NCBI RefSeq assembly: GCF_000261685.1
Contig: NZ_AJQE01000306.1
Coordinates: 1 to 35,748, forward strand
Direction of reading: 5' to 3'
Origin: Bradyrhizobium genomosp. I (2014)
GTDB taxonomy: Bacteria > Pseudomonadota > Alphaproteobacteria > Rhizobiales > Xanthobacteraceae
DNA length: 35,748 nt
The translations under genes and the position numbers were made by a program. Below, in pieces: positions 23,875 to 33,335 of this stretch; positions within the stretch are counted from its first letter, which is position 1, and every line of letters starts with the position of its first letter. The notes below the pieces were generated by a model, which worked only from the letters and a program-made list of their open reading frames with translations, searched no databases and was not told the DNA's origin.

Positions 23875-24951
23875 ATGAGAGCTTCTTGCGCGGCGCTGTC
23901 GGCCATCCTGCTGTCCCTCTCGACGCTGGCCATCTCCACGCCGGTATTGTCCGCCGATTACCCGGCCCCGAAACAGGGCGACTGGATCGCCAGGGATTTC
24001 AAGTTCCACACCGGAGAGACCATGCCGGAGCTGAAGCTGCACTACACCACCGTTGGCGAGCCGACCGGCCAACCGGTGCTGGTGCTGCACGGCACCGGCG
24101 GCTCGGGCGCAAGCATGCTGTCGCCGGCCTTCGCGGGCGAACTGTTCGGCGCGGGCCAGCCGCTCGACGCGTCCAAGTATTACATCATCATCCCCGATGC
24201 GATCGGCCACGGCAAATCCTCCAAGCCGTCCGACGGCATGAAGACCAGCTTCCCGAAATACAATTACGACGACATGGTCGAGGCGCAGCATCGCCTCGTG
24301 AAGGAAGGCCTCGGCGTCAAGCATCTGCGGCTCGTGATCGGCAATTCGATGGGCGGCATGCAAACCTGGCTGTGGGGCGAGAAATATCCGAAAGAGATGG
24401 ACGCGCTGGTGCCGATGGCCTCGCAGCCGACCGAGATGGCCTCGCGCAACTGGATGATGCGGCGGATCATGCTCGACACCATCCGCAGCGATCCCGACTA
24501 TCATGGCGGCAATTACACCAGCCAGCCGCGCATGATGAAATACGCCGTCACCGCCTATGGTATCGCCAGCATCGGCGGCACGCTCGCCTATCAGCAGCAG
24601 GCGCCGACGGCGGCCAAGGCCGACAAGGTCGTCGACGAGCGGCTGGCGACGCCGATCACCGCCGATGCCAACGACTTCGTCTATCAGTGGGAGTCCTCGC
24701 ACGACTACAATGCCGGCGAAAAGCTGGAGCAGATCGAGGCATCGCTGCTGCTGATCAATTCCGCCGACGACGAGCGCAATCCGCCCGAGACCGGCATCAC
24801 GGACGCGGCGATGAAGCGGGTCAGGAACGGCAAGCTGTATCTCATCCCGGCAAGCACCGAGACCCGCGGCCACGGCACCACCAGCAATGCAGGGTTCTAC
24901 AGCGAGCAGGTCAGGCAGTTGCTGCAGACCGCGCCTCAGCGGTCGATGTAA
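23875..24951 (+). CDS. exported MetX-like alpha/beta hydrolase
   Basis: 358 residues. A signal peptide (RASCAALSAILLSLSTLAISTPVLSA) is followed by an alpha/beta hydrolase domain of the homoserine acetyltransferase (MetX) type. VLVLHGTGGSG is the oxyanion region, LVIGNSMGGMQTWLWGEKYP has the nucleophile S158, LLLINSADDERNPPE holds the acid, and ASTETRGHGTT the histidine. True MetX enzymes are cytoplasmic, so the signal peptide argues for a periplasmic hydrolase or acyltransferase of another substrate. The ATG at 23875 is preferred (GGGGG eight bases upstream) over 23869. Confidence 0.85.
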   Translation: MRASCAALSAILLSLSTLAISTPVLSADYPAPKQGDWIARDFKFHTGETMPELKLHYTTVGEPTGQPVLVLHGTGGSGASMLSPAFAGELFGAGQPLDASKYYIIIPDAIGHGKSSKPSDGMKTSFPKYNYDDMVEAQHRLVKEGLGVKHLRLVIGNSMGGMQTWLWGEKYPKEMDALVPMASQPTEMASRNWMMRRIMLDTIRSDPDYHGGNYTSQPRMMKYAVTAYGIASIGGTLAYQQQAPTAAKADKVVDERLATPITADANDFVYQWESSHDYNAGEKLEQIEASLLLINSADDERNPPETGITDAAMKRVRNGKLYLIPASTETRGHGTTSNAGFYSEQVRQLLQTAPQRSM

Positions 24952-24980
24952 GCGCACGACCACTCATATCGCAACGCATC

Positions 24981-25013
24981 ATATGCGGCGCCGTCCGGGC
25001 CGCATATTATTTG
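24981..25013 (+). terminator. rho-independent terminator after the hydrolase gene
   Basis: ATATGCGGC and GCCGCATAT enclose a nine-base loop and are followed by TATTTG. Confidence 0.75.
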
Positions 25014-25084
25014 AGCATGCAATGCGCTGACGGCTCGGGCTTAATCGCGTCAACGATACGAATCGAAACGCGATGGAGGATCGC

Positions 25085-25426
25085 ATGCACAGGCTCGCAC
25101 TGTGCGTTTGGCTGGCGCTGACGAGTACCGCATTCGCATTCGACAACGGGCAATATGATCACGTCCCGCCCGACATCCGCGCCTGGTTCAAGAGCGTGAT
25201 CGCGCCGAACGGCGTGCCCTGCTGCGACATCTCCGACGGCCATCGCACCGACTACGACGTGCGCCGCGGCGCCTATTGGGTGCCGATCGAGGGACAATGG
25301 ATGGAGGTGCCCGAACGCGCGATCATCCGCGACCGCGGCAATCCGGTCGGGCAGGCCGTGGTGTGGTACGTCCACCACCGCGGCGCCATCATCATCAGCT
25401 GCTTCGTGCCGGCGGATGCGGTCTAA
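25085..25426 (+). CDS. exported small protein with PCCD motif
   Basis: 113 residues. The signal peptide (HRLALCVWLALTSTAFA) is followed by DNGQYDHVPPDIRAWFKSV, then NGVPCCDISDGHRTDYDVR, then GAYWVPIEGQWMEVPERAII, then VVWYVHHRGAIIISCFVP. The CC pair in PCCD and the late Cys suggest a disulfide or metal site in the periplasm. Related sequences are familiar from Bradyrhizobium and its neighbours but have no known function. GGAGGATCGC places the start at 25085. A repeat overlaps its stop codon. Confidence 0.8.
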   Translation: MHRLALCVWLALTSTAFAFDNGQYDHVPPDIRAWFKSVIAPNGVPCCDISDGHRTDYDVRRGAYWVPIEGQWMEVPERAIIRDRGNPVGQAVVWYVHHRGAIIISCFVPADAV

Positions 25427-25524
25427 AGCGCGATGCGATTGGGATGAATCGTCATCGCGCTTTAGGTTGTTGTTCGAGCATGATCTTTTCGGAAAACCGC
25501 TGCGCACTTTTCCGAATCATGCTT
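25425..25524. repeat. double-stem Hyphomicrobiales intergenic repeat
   Basis: First stem AAAGCGCGATG / CATCGCGCTTT, then a GGTTGTTGTTCG link, then a second stem GAGCATGATCTTTTCGGAAAA / TTTTCCGAATCATGCTT. This two-hairpin element is common in Bradyrhizobium and relatives. Its first bases overlap the stop codon of the PCCD gene. Confidence 0.85.
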
Positions 25525-25598
25525 CAGCATCATGGATTTCGTTGGCGGGCACGGCCTGATCGGGTAATTTGGCGCCGAGCTGATGCGGAGACACGCCG

Positions 25599-26201
25599 TT
25601 GACCGATCTTTGCGCCGAAGACCTCGCCACCATCTATGCCAAGCCGAGCCCGCGCGTGATCGCGAAGGCCCGGCCCGCGATCGATGCGCATGCGAAGAAA
25701 TTCATCGAGATGTCGCCATTCTGCGTGCTTGCGACGTCGGGGGCGGACGGCAGCGTCGATGCTTCGCCTCGTGGCGGCGGCATCGGCTTCGTCCACGTCG
25801 CCGGTCCCAACCAGCTATTGATGCCTGACCGCTCCGGCAACAACCGGATCGACAGTTTTCGTAACGTCGTCGAAGGCTCGGGCTTCGTGCACCTGTTGTT
25901 CTTCGTCCCCGGCATCGACGAGACGCTGCGCGTCGGCGGCCGCGGCACGCTGTCGGCCGATCCGGATCTGCTCGCCGCGATGGTGGAATTCGGCAAACCG
26001 CCGCGCGCGGTGCTGAACGTCGCCGTCAGCGAGGTCTATTTCCATTGCGGCAAGGCCCTGATGCGCTCGAAGCTCTGGTCGTCGGAAAAGGTGCAGCGCT
26101 CGGTGATGCCAAGCATCGTCACGGTCATTCACGACCAGACCGGCCTCGGCGAACCGGCGAGCCAGGAGACCGTGGAAGAGCTCTACAAGACGCAGTTGTA
26201 G
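25599..26201 (+). CDS. pyridoxamine 5'-phosphate oxidase-like FMN flavoprotein
   Basis: 200 residues with a TTG start (GGAGA eight bases upstream). The split-barrel segments are FIEMSPFCVLATSGADGSVDASPRGG, HVAGPNQLLMPDRSGNNRIDSFRNVVEGSGFVHLLFFVPG and ETLRVGGRGTLSAD. The C-terminal EVYFHCGKALMRSKLW matches the FMN-binding PPOX family of the MSMEG_1061 type. Members bind FMN or F420; the substrate is unknown. The gene stands alone between two repeats. Confidence 0.88.
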   Translation: MTDLCAEDLATIYAKPSPRVIAKARPAIDAHAKKFIEMSPFCVLATSGADGSVDASPRGGGIGFVHVAGPNQLLMPDRSGNNRIDSFRNVVEGSGFVHLLFFVPGIDETLRVGGRGTLSADPDLLAAMVEFGKPPRAVLNVAVSEVYFHCGKALMRSKLWSSEKVQRSVMPSIVTVIHDQTGLGEPASQETVEELYKTQL

Positions 26202-26234
26202 CTGTGGCTGCGGCAGTTGCTGGCGCGGCAATCA

Positions 26235-26381
26235 CGCTGTCGTCCCGGACAAGCGAAGCGCAGATCCGGGACCCATCCCCACAGAATCGAGTTTGACGAA
26301 GACTCGGAGTTGGCAGGCCCGCGCCACACTCCTCCCTGGGGTTATGGGTCCCTGCGTTCGCAGTGCGTTCGCAGGGACGAC
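26235..26381. repeat. GTCGTCCCGG palindromic repeat, family B, copy 2
   Basis: CGCTGTCGTCCCGG and CCGGGACCCATC, then GTTTGACGAAGACTCG in the middle, then TATGGGTCCCTGCG and GCAGGGACGAC. The middle matches copy 1 (16473-16604) with one change. It fills the spacer to the convergent bfr gene. Confidence 0.8.
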
Positions 26382-26408
26382 ATGGGAGCATGCGGCGAAA
26401 GCCGAAGC

Positions 26409-26897
26409 TCAATGCCCCTCGCCTTCGAGCCCGCCGACGTGCTTCTGGGTGTAGAGTTCGAGGCCGATGCGGCCGATCAGGTCGAGCTGGGTTTCGAGGA
26501 AGTCGATGTGGTGCTCCTCGTCGCTCATCAGCTTCTCGAACAGGTCACGCGTGACGTAGTCCTTGGCGCCGTGGCAGTAGGTCGCTGCTTCCTGATAGAG
26601 CGCCCGCGCGCTCATCTCGGCGGCGAGATCGCATTCAATGATCTCCTTGACGTTCTGGCCGATGCGCAGGGGATCGAGCACCTGCATGTTCGGGAAGCCG
26701 TCGAGGAAGAGGATGCGCGCGGTGAGCTTGTCGGCATGCTCCATCTCCTCGATCGACTCCTTGCGCCAGACCTTGGCCATGTCCAGCAGGCCCCAATTGT
26801 CGAGGAAACGGTAGTGCAGCCAATACTGATTGATCGCAGTCAGTTCGTGACGCAGCGCCTTGTTGAGATAGTCGATGACTTTTGCGTCGCCCTGCAT
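26409..26897 (-). CDS. bfr: bacterioferritin
   Basis: 162 residues, full length. The ferroxidase ligands are all present at canonical positions: E18, E51, H54, E94, E127 and H130. M52 is the haem ligand. The protein assembles into a 24-subunit shell that oxidises and stores iron in the cytoplasm. TGGAGTGAACC precedes the ATG. An Irr/ICE-type palindrome lies 44 bases upstream, so iron-dependent control by Irr is likely. The partner ferredoxin Bfd is encoded next upstream in the same orientation, with 141 bases between them. Confidence 0.97.
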   Translation of the reverse strand: MQGDAKVIDYLNKALRHELTAINQYWLHYRFLDNWGLLDMAKVWRKESIEEMEHADKLTARILFLDGFPNMQVLDPLRIGQNVKEIIECDLAAEMSARALYQEAATYCHGAKDYVTRDLFEKLMSDEEHHIDFLETQLDLIGRIGLELYTQKHVGGLEGEGH

Positions 26898-26940
26898 GGT
26901 TCACTCCAGCTCTTGCAGTCCAAATCGGCCCTAAACCCAA

Positions 26941-26957
26941 TTTAGAACGCTTCTAAA
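26941..26957. promoter_or_regulatory. Irr-type iron control element (ICE) at bfr
   Basis: TTTAGAACGCTTCTAAA, a perfect 7-3-7 palindrome matching the ICE motif bound by Irr in Bradyrhizobium and relatives. Irr is known to repress bfr when iron is scarce; the position close to the gene start fits repression. Confidence 0.85.
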
Positions 26958-27038
26958 TGAGTTTACGCACGGGAGCAACCGGCTACGGGGACGCAGCCCG
27001 GGAAAAGCGAAGCCGACAGTGCAACAGTGCAGAAGTCT

Positions 27039-27311
27039 TCAGCAGGCAGCGAGGGCAAACTGGACGGGTTCGGCCATCTCGTCATTGGCGGCGACGGCGT
27101 GGCCATGGGGACAGCCGGCGCAGCAGGACTGGGCGCAGGGGCCAAGCGCTTCGTCGATGATGGTCTTGATCGTCCGGGCACAGCGGCCGCATTCGGCACT
27201 ACAGCCGAGACATCCATAGACCTGCTTGGCATGGCGCACGGCATCGTCGGACTCGGCGACGGCGGCGCGGATGTCGTCATCGCTCAGCACGTTACAGGAA
27301 CAAACGATCAT
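27039..27311 (-). CDS. bfd: bacterioferritin-associated ferredoxin with Cys-rich tail
   Basis: 90 residues. The [2Fe-2S] ligands correspond to C4 and C6 (VCSCN) and C41 and C44 (CGRC). Bfd reduces the bacterioferritin core so that iron can be released. The E. coli protein has 64 residues; here a tail of about 30 adds C59, C63, C64, C67 and C90 (GPCAQSCCAGCPHGH), and there are extra Cys34 and Cys37. The added cysteines could bind metal or form disulfides. No ribosome site is evident before the ATG. Position next to bfr supports the assignment. Confidence 0.9.
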   Translation of the reverse strand: MIVCSCNVLSDDDIRAAVAESDDAVRHAKQVYGCLGCSAECGRCARTIKTIIDEALGPCAQSCCAGCPHGHAVAANDEMAEPVQFALAAC

Positions 27312-27420
27312 GGAAGCGGCAGGCCCTTCGGTGATGCGCCATCATCGATATTTAACGAGCCGGCCGGATGCAAAGGGAAAAACCGGTATTTGAAGCTATT
27401 CCAAACTGGCCCGTGAGGAA

Positions 27421-27437
27421 GCTAGAACGGCTCTAAA
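27421..27437. promoter_or_regulatory. imperfect ICE-like palindrome upstream of bfd
   Basis: GCTAGAACGGCTCTAAA matches the bfr ICE at 13 of 17 positions. It is 110 bases upstream of the bfd start, so if used it could mean Irr control of bfd from a distal promoter. Confidence 0.5.
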
Positions 27438-27445
27438 ACAAGGTG

Positions 27446-27459
27446 TTGCGCTGGATCAA
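27446..27459. promoter_or_regulatory. degenerate FixK/Fnr-type box
   Basis: TTGCGCTGGATCAA fits the loose TTG(A/C)-N6-(T/G)CAA form of FixK boxes. It lies near the ICE-like site upstream of bfd and just beyond the 3' end of the Gly-rich gene. Confidence 0.35.
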
Positions 27460-27472
27460 GATTGCGGTGGAG

Positions 27473-27772
27473 CTAGTCGCCGCCACCGCCTCCACCATCG
27501 CCGCCACCTCCGCAATCCCCGCCACTGCTGCCACCATCGCTGCTGGAACAGCTGCCGCCGTCGGTCGAGCTCCCCGAACTGTCGCCGGAGAACCAGTTTC
27601 CTAACGAGAAGCCGTCGCCCGTTCCCGTGTAGGTGTCGCCGCCGCCACTACCGCCACCGGCCCCGGCGCGCGAGCGCCGCCGTCCGCGATTCTGGAGGTG
27701 TGTGATCCAGCCGTAGCCGATCGCGAAGATGATCCCGGCACCAATCAATGCATTGACCATCGCGTTGCCCAT
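27473..27772 (-). CDS. single-pass membrane protein with Gly/Ser-rich tail
   Basis: 99 residues. A hydrophobic N-terminus (NALIGAGIIFAIGYGWITHL, about 7-26) is followed by a basic RGRRRSR stop-transfer and a low-complexity tail of Gly, Ser, Asp and a few Cys (the segment GGSCSSSDGGSSGGDCGGGG). Such TM-plus-glycine-rich proteins are common in Bradyrhizobium and have no known role. GGGAGGCGACG precedes the ATG. Confidence 0.7.
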   Translation of the reverse strand: MGNAMVNALIGAGIIFAIGYGWITHLQNRGRRRSRAGAGGGSGGGDTYTGTGDGFSLGNWFSGDSSGSSTDGGSCSSSDGGSSGGDCGGGGDGGGGGGD

Positions 27773-27907
27773 CGTCGCCTCCCGGCGGAGCTGCGGCCCA
27801 TATCGATTGGTCGTCCCGGGCGAAGGTGCCGTTCATTGATCATTCAAGCGAAGTATGGAACTCTCCCGCCAAACAATTCCCGCGTGATTGTGCGAAAGGT
27901 CAAGCCG

Positions 27908-28234
27908 ATGAAGAAGTCGCTCCTGGCGGTTGCTGCCGTCGCCACCCTGGCTCTGACGGCCGGAACACCCGCCCATGCCCAGCGCGGCGTCGCCGCAGGC
28001 GTGGCCGCCGGGATCATCGGCGGCGCGATTGTCGGTGGCGCGCTCGCTTCTCCGTATTACTACGGACCTGGACCTGGCTATGGCTACTATGAGCCCGGCT
28101 ACTACCCGCCGCGCTACTACGCACCGGGCCCCGGCTATGTTGCCGACGACTATTACGGCGGCTGCGTCTGGCAGAAGCAGCGCTTCTGGGACGGCTATGC
28201 TTGGCGCGTCCGCCGCGTTCGAGTCTGTGGCTGA
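27908..28234 (+). CDS. exported Gly/Tyr-rich protein, WDGY paralogue 1
   Basis: 108 residues. A signal peptide (KKSLLAVAAVATLALTAGTPAHA) is followed by GVAAGVAAGIIGGAIVGGALAS (a glycine-zipper segment). A Tyr/Pro/Gly-rich stretch comes next, then a conserved end: CVWQKQRFWDGYAWRVRRVRVC with two cysteines. The GxxxG-rich hydrophobic segment may insert in a membrane. AAAGGTC precedes the ATG. A shorter paralogue follows at 28445. Confidence 0.8.
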   Translation: MKKSLLAVAAVATLALTAGTPAHAQRGVAAGVAAGIIGGAIVGGALASPYYYGPGPGYGYYEPGYYPPRYYAPGPGYVADDYYGGCVWQKQRFWDGYAWRVRRVRVCG

Positions 28235-28444
28235 GGCACTCGAAGCCGGTTCAACACGATGGGCCGTTCATCTCGAAGCCTGAAAAAGACCGCTTTTTCT
28301 CGTCACAGCTCCGTGTGCGTTTACCGTGGATTGACCAATTGCGCGCTTCCTAGCTGCACGGCCAATTCCAGCAGAGTGTGCGTGAACCTTTGAAACCTGG
28401 GCACCTCTAACAAGGGGAGCCCATCTCCCAGGAGAGCCCTGAGC

Positions 28445-28729
28445 ATGAAGAAGACTTTAGTTGCTGCCCTTACGGTTGCGACGGTCGCCGGTTCGCTGAT
28501 GACCGCGACTCCGTCCGCGAAGGCGCATGACGGCATCGGCGCCGGCATCGCGGCCGGCCTGATCGGCGGCGCGATCGTCGGCGGCGCCATCGCGTCGAGC
28601 CGTCCGGCCTATGGTGGCCCCGTTTACGTGGCCGAGCCCGGCCCGCCGCCCCCGCCCTGCTACTGGCAGCGCCAGCGTTATTGGGACGGCTATGGCTGGG
28701 TCGTTCGCCCGGTTCGCGTCTGCTACTGA
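28445..28729 (+). CDS. exported protein, WDGY paralogue 2
   Basis: 94 residues with the same design as the protein at 27908: signal peptide, glycine-zipper IGAGIAAGLIGGAIVGGAIAS, a Pro-rich stretch, then CYWQRQRYWDGYGWVVRPVRVC. The shared WQ-QR-WDGY-W-VRVC end shows duplication; only the spacer and signal peptide have diverged. A terminator follows. CAGGAGAG precedes the ATG. Function unknown. Confidence 0.8.
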   Translation: MKKTLVAALTVATVAGSLMTATPSAKAHDGIGAGIAAGLIGGAIVGGAIASSRPAYGGPVYVAEPGPPPPPCYWQRQRYWDGYGWVVRPVRVCY

Positions 28730-28764
28730 TCTGATCGCACGGCGCTCGCAAGCGCCGCGATCGA

Positions 28765-28800
28765 AGCCCGGCCGAGACCATCGGCCGGGCTTTTTCTTTT
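28765..28800 (+). terminator. rho-independent terminator after the WDGY paralogues
   Basis: AGCCCGGCCGA / TCGGCCGGGCT stem with a GACCA loop followed by TTTTCTTTT: a textbook terminator, also suited to ending the convergent transglycosylase gene. Confidence 0.9.
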
Positions 28801-28809
28801 GGTCCTGCG

Positions 28810-30036
28810 CTATCGCCCCGCCTGGATCGAGCGCAGCACCTCTTCGCTCGGCCAGCAATCGACCTTGAGGCCCGCCGACTTCTGATAGGCGCCGAGCGCG
28901 GCACGGGTCTGCATGCCGGCCTTGCCGTCGATCTTGTCCTTGTAGAGCCCGGCGCGCGTGAGCCCGCGCTGCATCGTCTCGACGTCCTGGGTGCGCAATT
29001 GCTTGGAGGCCGACCAGGGCGTTGCGAACGGCAGCGGGTTCGTCATGCGGTCGCTGAGATGGCCGACGAACAGCACGTAGAGGTCGGAGAAATTGTATTC
29101 CTTGATGACGAAGTAATTCTTCGTGGTCAGGAACGACGGGCCGTAGATGCCCTCCGGCTGGAGCAGCGAGGCCGGCTGCGCCTGCTCGGCCGCGCTGAGT
29201 TTCTGGCCACGCACCGGCACAAAGCCTTCGCGCAGCCATTGACCGATCGGCTTCGTCACCTCCGGTACGCCCGTGGTGCAATCGACCTTCGCCGGCGCCT
29301 GCACCTCATAGGCCCAGCGCACGCCGCTCTGCCAGCCCTTGTTGACGAGCTGCTGCGCGGCCGAGGCCAGCGCATCCGGCACGGAGTGCCAGATATCGAT
29401 GCGGCCATCGCCGTCGAAGTCGACGCCATGCTTGTAATATTCCGACGGCAGGAACTGCGTCAGCCCGGTGGCGCCGGCCCAGGACGAGCGCATGTCCTTT
29501 CGCGTCACCACGCCTTCGCCGAGAATCCTGAGCGAGAGAATGAACTCGTTGCGATACTGGTCCTTGCGGCGTCCCACATAGGCCTGTGTCGCCAGCACGC
29601 GGACGAGATCGTAGGGCAGCGTGTAGCGGCCGTAATCGGTCTCGCGGCCCCAGATCGCGAGCATCACGGTCGCAGGCACGCCGGACTTCCTTTCGATCTC
29701 GCTCAGCGCCGGACGATATTTCTGCAGCAGCCGCTGCCCCTCGCCGGCAAGCCGCGCGATCGAAGCTTCCTTGACGTAGTCAGCCGGCACCTGCACGAAC
29801 TCGGCCTGCGACGGCGCGCCGGTCGCCGGCCGTCCCGGCAGGATCAGGTCGGGCAGCTTGTAGTCAGGCTGGAGCCCGCGCGTCTCTCGCTCGAACGTCG
29901 CGCGCGACACGCCTGCGGCCTGCGCCTCCGGCCAGAGCGAGGCGATGAACTGCGTGAAGGCGGCGTCCGCGGCGCGGGCGGGCGCCCAGCCGCAGGTGAC
30001 CACGACCACCGCAGCGATGAGCGCCCGCCGTATCAT
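28810..30036 (-). CDS. MltB-type lytic murein transglycosylase
   Basis: 408 residues. A signal peptide (RRALIAAVVVVTCGWAPARA, cleavage near residue 22) precedes an MltB/SLT_2 catalytic domain. AIWGRETDYGRY carries the catalytic glutamate E132; SWAGATGLTQFLPSEYYKHGVDFDGDGRIDIWHS is the second conserved block. A C-terminal peptidoglycan-binding domain (about 345-405, with RTQDVETMQRGLTRAGLYKDKIDGKAGMQTRAAL) is present. It is soluble rather than a lipoprotein, as no lipobox is seen. The gene lies 7 bases downstream of ettA on the same strand and may be cotranscribed. Confidence 0.93.
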   Translation of the reverse strand: MIRRALIAAVVVVTCGWAPARAADAAFTQFIASLWPEAQAAGVSRATFERETRGLQPDYKLPDLILPGRPATGAPSQAEFVQVPADYVKEASIARLAGEGQRLLQKYRPALSEIERKSGVPATVMLAIWGRETDYGRYTLPYDLVRVLATQAYVGRRKDQYRNEFILSLRILGEGVVTRKDMRSSWAGATGLTQFLPSEYYKHGVDFDGDGRIDIWHSVPDALASAAQQLVNKGWQSGVRWAYEVQAPAKVDCTTGVPEVTKPIGQWLREGFVPVRGQKLSAAEQAQPASLLQPEGIYGPSFLTTKNYFVIKEYNFSDLYVLFVGHLSDRMTNPLPFATPWSASKQLRTQDVETMQRGLTRAGLYKDKIDGKAGMQTRAALGAYQKSAGLKVDCWPSEEVLRSIQAGR

Positions 30037-30043
30037 GCCGCCG

Positions 30044-31693
<1,650 letters not shown>

Positions 31694-31925
31694 CGGTCCC
31701 GTGACACCTTCGACTTGAGGAAATTTGCTTCGCCGCCGATGTAACGACCCCGTCCCCAAAGGGCAACGTTTTCCGTCCGTTCACCACGAATGAATACGGG
31801 ATGGACACCATCCGGGCGCCAATCCGGACAATTGAAACCATCTTTTAATAAATCAGGCCAAAGCTCGGTTTCGCGCGGAAACAGCGCCACCCGCCAGAAT
31901 GAACGGGAGCACAGCGAGGCCGACC

Positions 31926-32141
31926 ATGGCTCTGATCGAGACCAACACTCTTCCTGTTCCGGCAGAAGTCGGCCGCGTCTCCGGGGTCGTCCCGGAGGTC
32001 AAGGGTGTCTGGAAGCGCTTCTTCGCCACCGTCTTCAATCCCTACCGGCCCGAACTGCACTACATGCGCGGCCCCGGCCCGGCCTGGCGCGCCAAGCATG
32101 GCATGGATGCGCCGTTCCGCCTGAAGCCCCGCGATCTCTGA
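31926..32141 (+). CDS. small hypothetical protein
   Basis: 71 residues from the ATG at 31926 (in-frame ATG also at 31899). It reads ALIETNTLPVPAEVGRVSGV, then KGVWKRFFATVFNPYRPELHYMRGPGPAWRAKHGMDAPFRLKPRDL. There is no signal peptide or membrane helix; the C-terminal half is basic and aromatic. I do not recognise a family. It is divergent from ettA. Confidence 0.6.
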   Translation: MALIETNTLPVPAEVGRVSGVVPEVKGVWKRFFATVFNPYRPELHYMRGPGPAWRAKHGMDAPFRLKPRDL

Positions 32142-32283
32142 GCGCCTCCGCCCTATCGGACTTTTGAAGACGCCAGCTGCTTGCGCGCAGGCGTGATTGC
32201 GCGCAACCATGGCCAGGCTTCGACGATGGCGCACGCTTGCGCCGTCACCTCTCGCCATCAACCCTGGCCCTGGATGAACGCTG

Positions 32284-33246
32284 ATGAGCCGGCTGCGCTG
32301 TGCAATTCTCGACGACTATTTCAACCTCGCACTCGACGTCGCCGACTGGCAGAAACTGTCCGACCGGGTCGACGTCACCGTGTTCAGCCATCCCTTCGCC
32401 TCGGAGCAGGCCGCGGCGAGCGCACTGGCGGACTTCGACATCGTCTGCGCGATGCGCGAGCGCACCGCTTTCCCCAGGAGCCTGTTCGAAAAGCTGCCGA
32501 AGCTGAAGCTGCTGCTGACCTCGGGCATGCGCAACGCCTCCATCGACATGGAGGCTGCGAAGGCGCGCCATGTGGCCATCGGCGGGACGCAATATTCGCG
32601 CGATCCCACGGCACCGCTGACCATGGGCCTGATCCTTGAACTGACCCGCGGCATCGGCCGCGAGAATATGCGCATGCATGCGGGCGAGCCCTGGCAGACC
32701 TTTGCCGGCGTCGAGATCGAAGGCATGACGCTCGGCATCGTCGGGCTCGGCAAGCTCGGCAGCAAGATGGCGGGCATTGCGAAGGCGTTCGGCATGAACG
32801 TGATCGCCTGGAGCCCGAACCTCACGCCGGAGAAGTGCAAGGAGGCCGGCGCCAGCTACGCCACCAAGGAGGAGCTGTTCGCCAAGGCCGATATCGTCAC
32901 CATCCACGTGGTGCTGAGCGATCGCTCGCGCGGACTGGTTGGCCGCGCCGATCTCGCGCGGATGAAGCCGACCGCCTTTCTCGTCAACACCGCGCGCGGG
33001 CCGATCGTGGACGAGCAGGCGCTGCTCGAGGCGTTGCAGCAGCGGAAGATCGCGGGGGCCGGGCTGGACGTGTTTTCGGTCGAGCCGCTGCCGGTCGACC
33101 ACCCCTTCCGCAAGCTCGACAACCTCGTGCTGACGCCACATCTCGGCTACGCGACCACGGACGGATTGCGCATCCACTACGGCCAGATGGTCGAGGCGAT
33201 CGACGCCTTCACCAGGGACGGCGAGTTGCCGCGGAAGCTGGCCTGA
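32284..33246 (+). CDS. D-2-hydroxyacid dehydrogenase family protein
   Basis: 320 residues. The NAD-binding motif GIVGLGKLGSKMAGIAKAFG (GxGxxG) is intact. The catalytic arginine is in LVNTARGPIVDEQALLEAL, the glutamate in DVFSVEPLPVDHPF and the histidine in LTPHLGYATTDG. The N-terminal substrate domain has ILDDYFNLALDVADWQKL, a DDY lead seen in a subset of phosphoglycerate-dehydrogenase-like enzymes. The substrate is unknown. The ribosome site is poor. A tandem 16-base repeat begins at its stop codon. Confidence 0.9.
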   Translation: MSRLRCAILDDYFNLALDVADWQKLSDRVDVTVFSHPFASEQAAASALADFDIVCAMRERTAFPRSLFEKLPKLKLLLTSGMRNASIDMEAAKARHVAIGGTQYSRDPTAPLTMGLILELTRGIGRENMRMHAGEPWQTFAGVEIEGMTLGIVGLGKLGSKMAGIAKAFGMNVIAWSPNLTPEKCKEAGASYATKEELFAKADIVTIHVVLSDRSRGLVGRADLARMKPTAFLVNTARGPIVDEQALLEALQQRKIAGAGLDVFSVEPLPVDHPFRKLDNLVLTPHLGYATTDGLRIHYGQMVEAIDAFTRDGELPRKLA

Positions 33247-33292
33247 AACGACACTGGCCTCAAACGACACTAGCGTCAAACGACAATGGGCG
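33245..33292 (+). repeat. three tandem 16-base units
   Basis: AAACGACACTGGCCTC, AAACGACACTAGCGTC and AAACGACAATGGGCGT follow each other directly, starting at the stop codon of the dehydrogenase gene. The third unit runs into the terminator stem. Confidence 0.65.
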
Positions 33293-33310
33293 TGCCAAGG
33301 CACGCCCATT
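33285..33310. terminator. strong hairpin between convergent genes
   Basis: AATGGGCGTGCC pairs with GGCACGCCCATT over a minimal AA turn. It lies between the dehydrogenase gene and the L,D-transpeptidase gene and can serve both. Confidence 0.75.
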
Positions 33311-33335
33311 GCAATTCACACTCTTCTCGCAGCGC

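Noticed and set aside
23875..24951. Naming the hydrolase metX
   Set aside because: The signal peptide and lack of methionine-pathway neighbours argue against a cytoplasmic homoserine acetyltransferase; only the fold is claimed.
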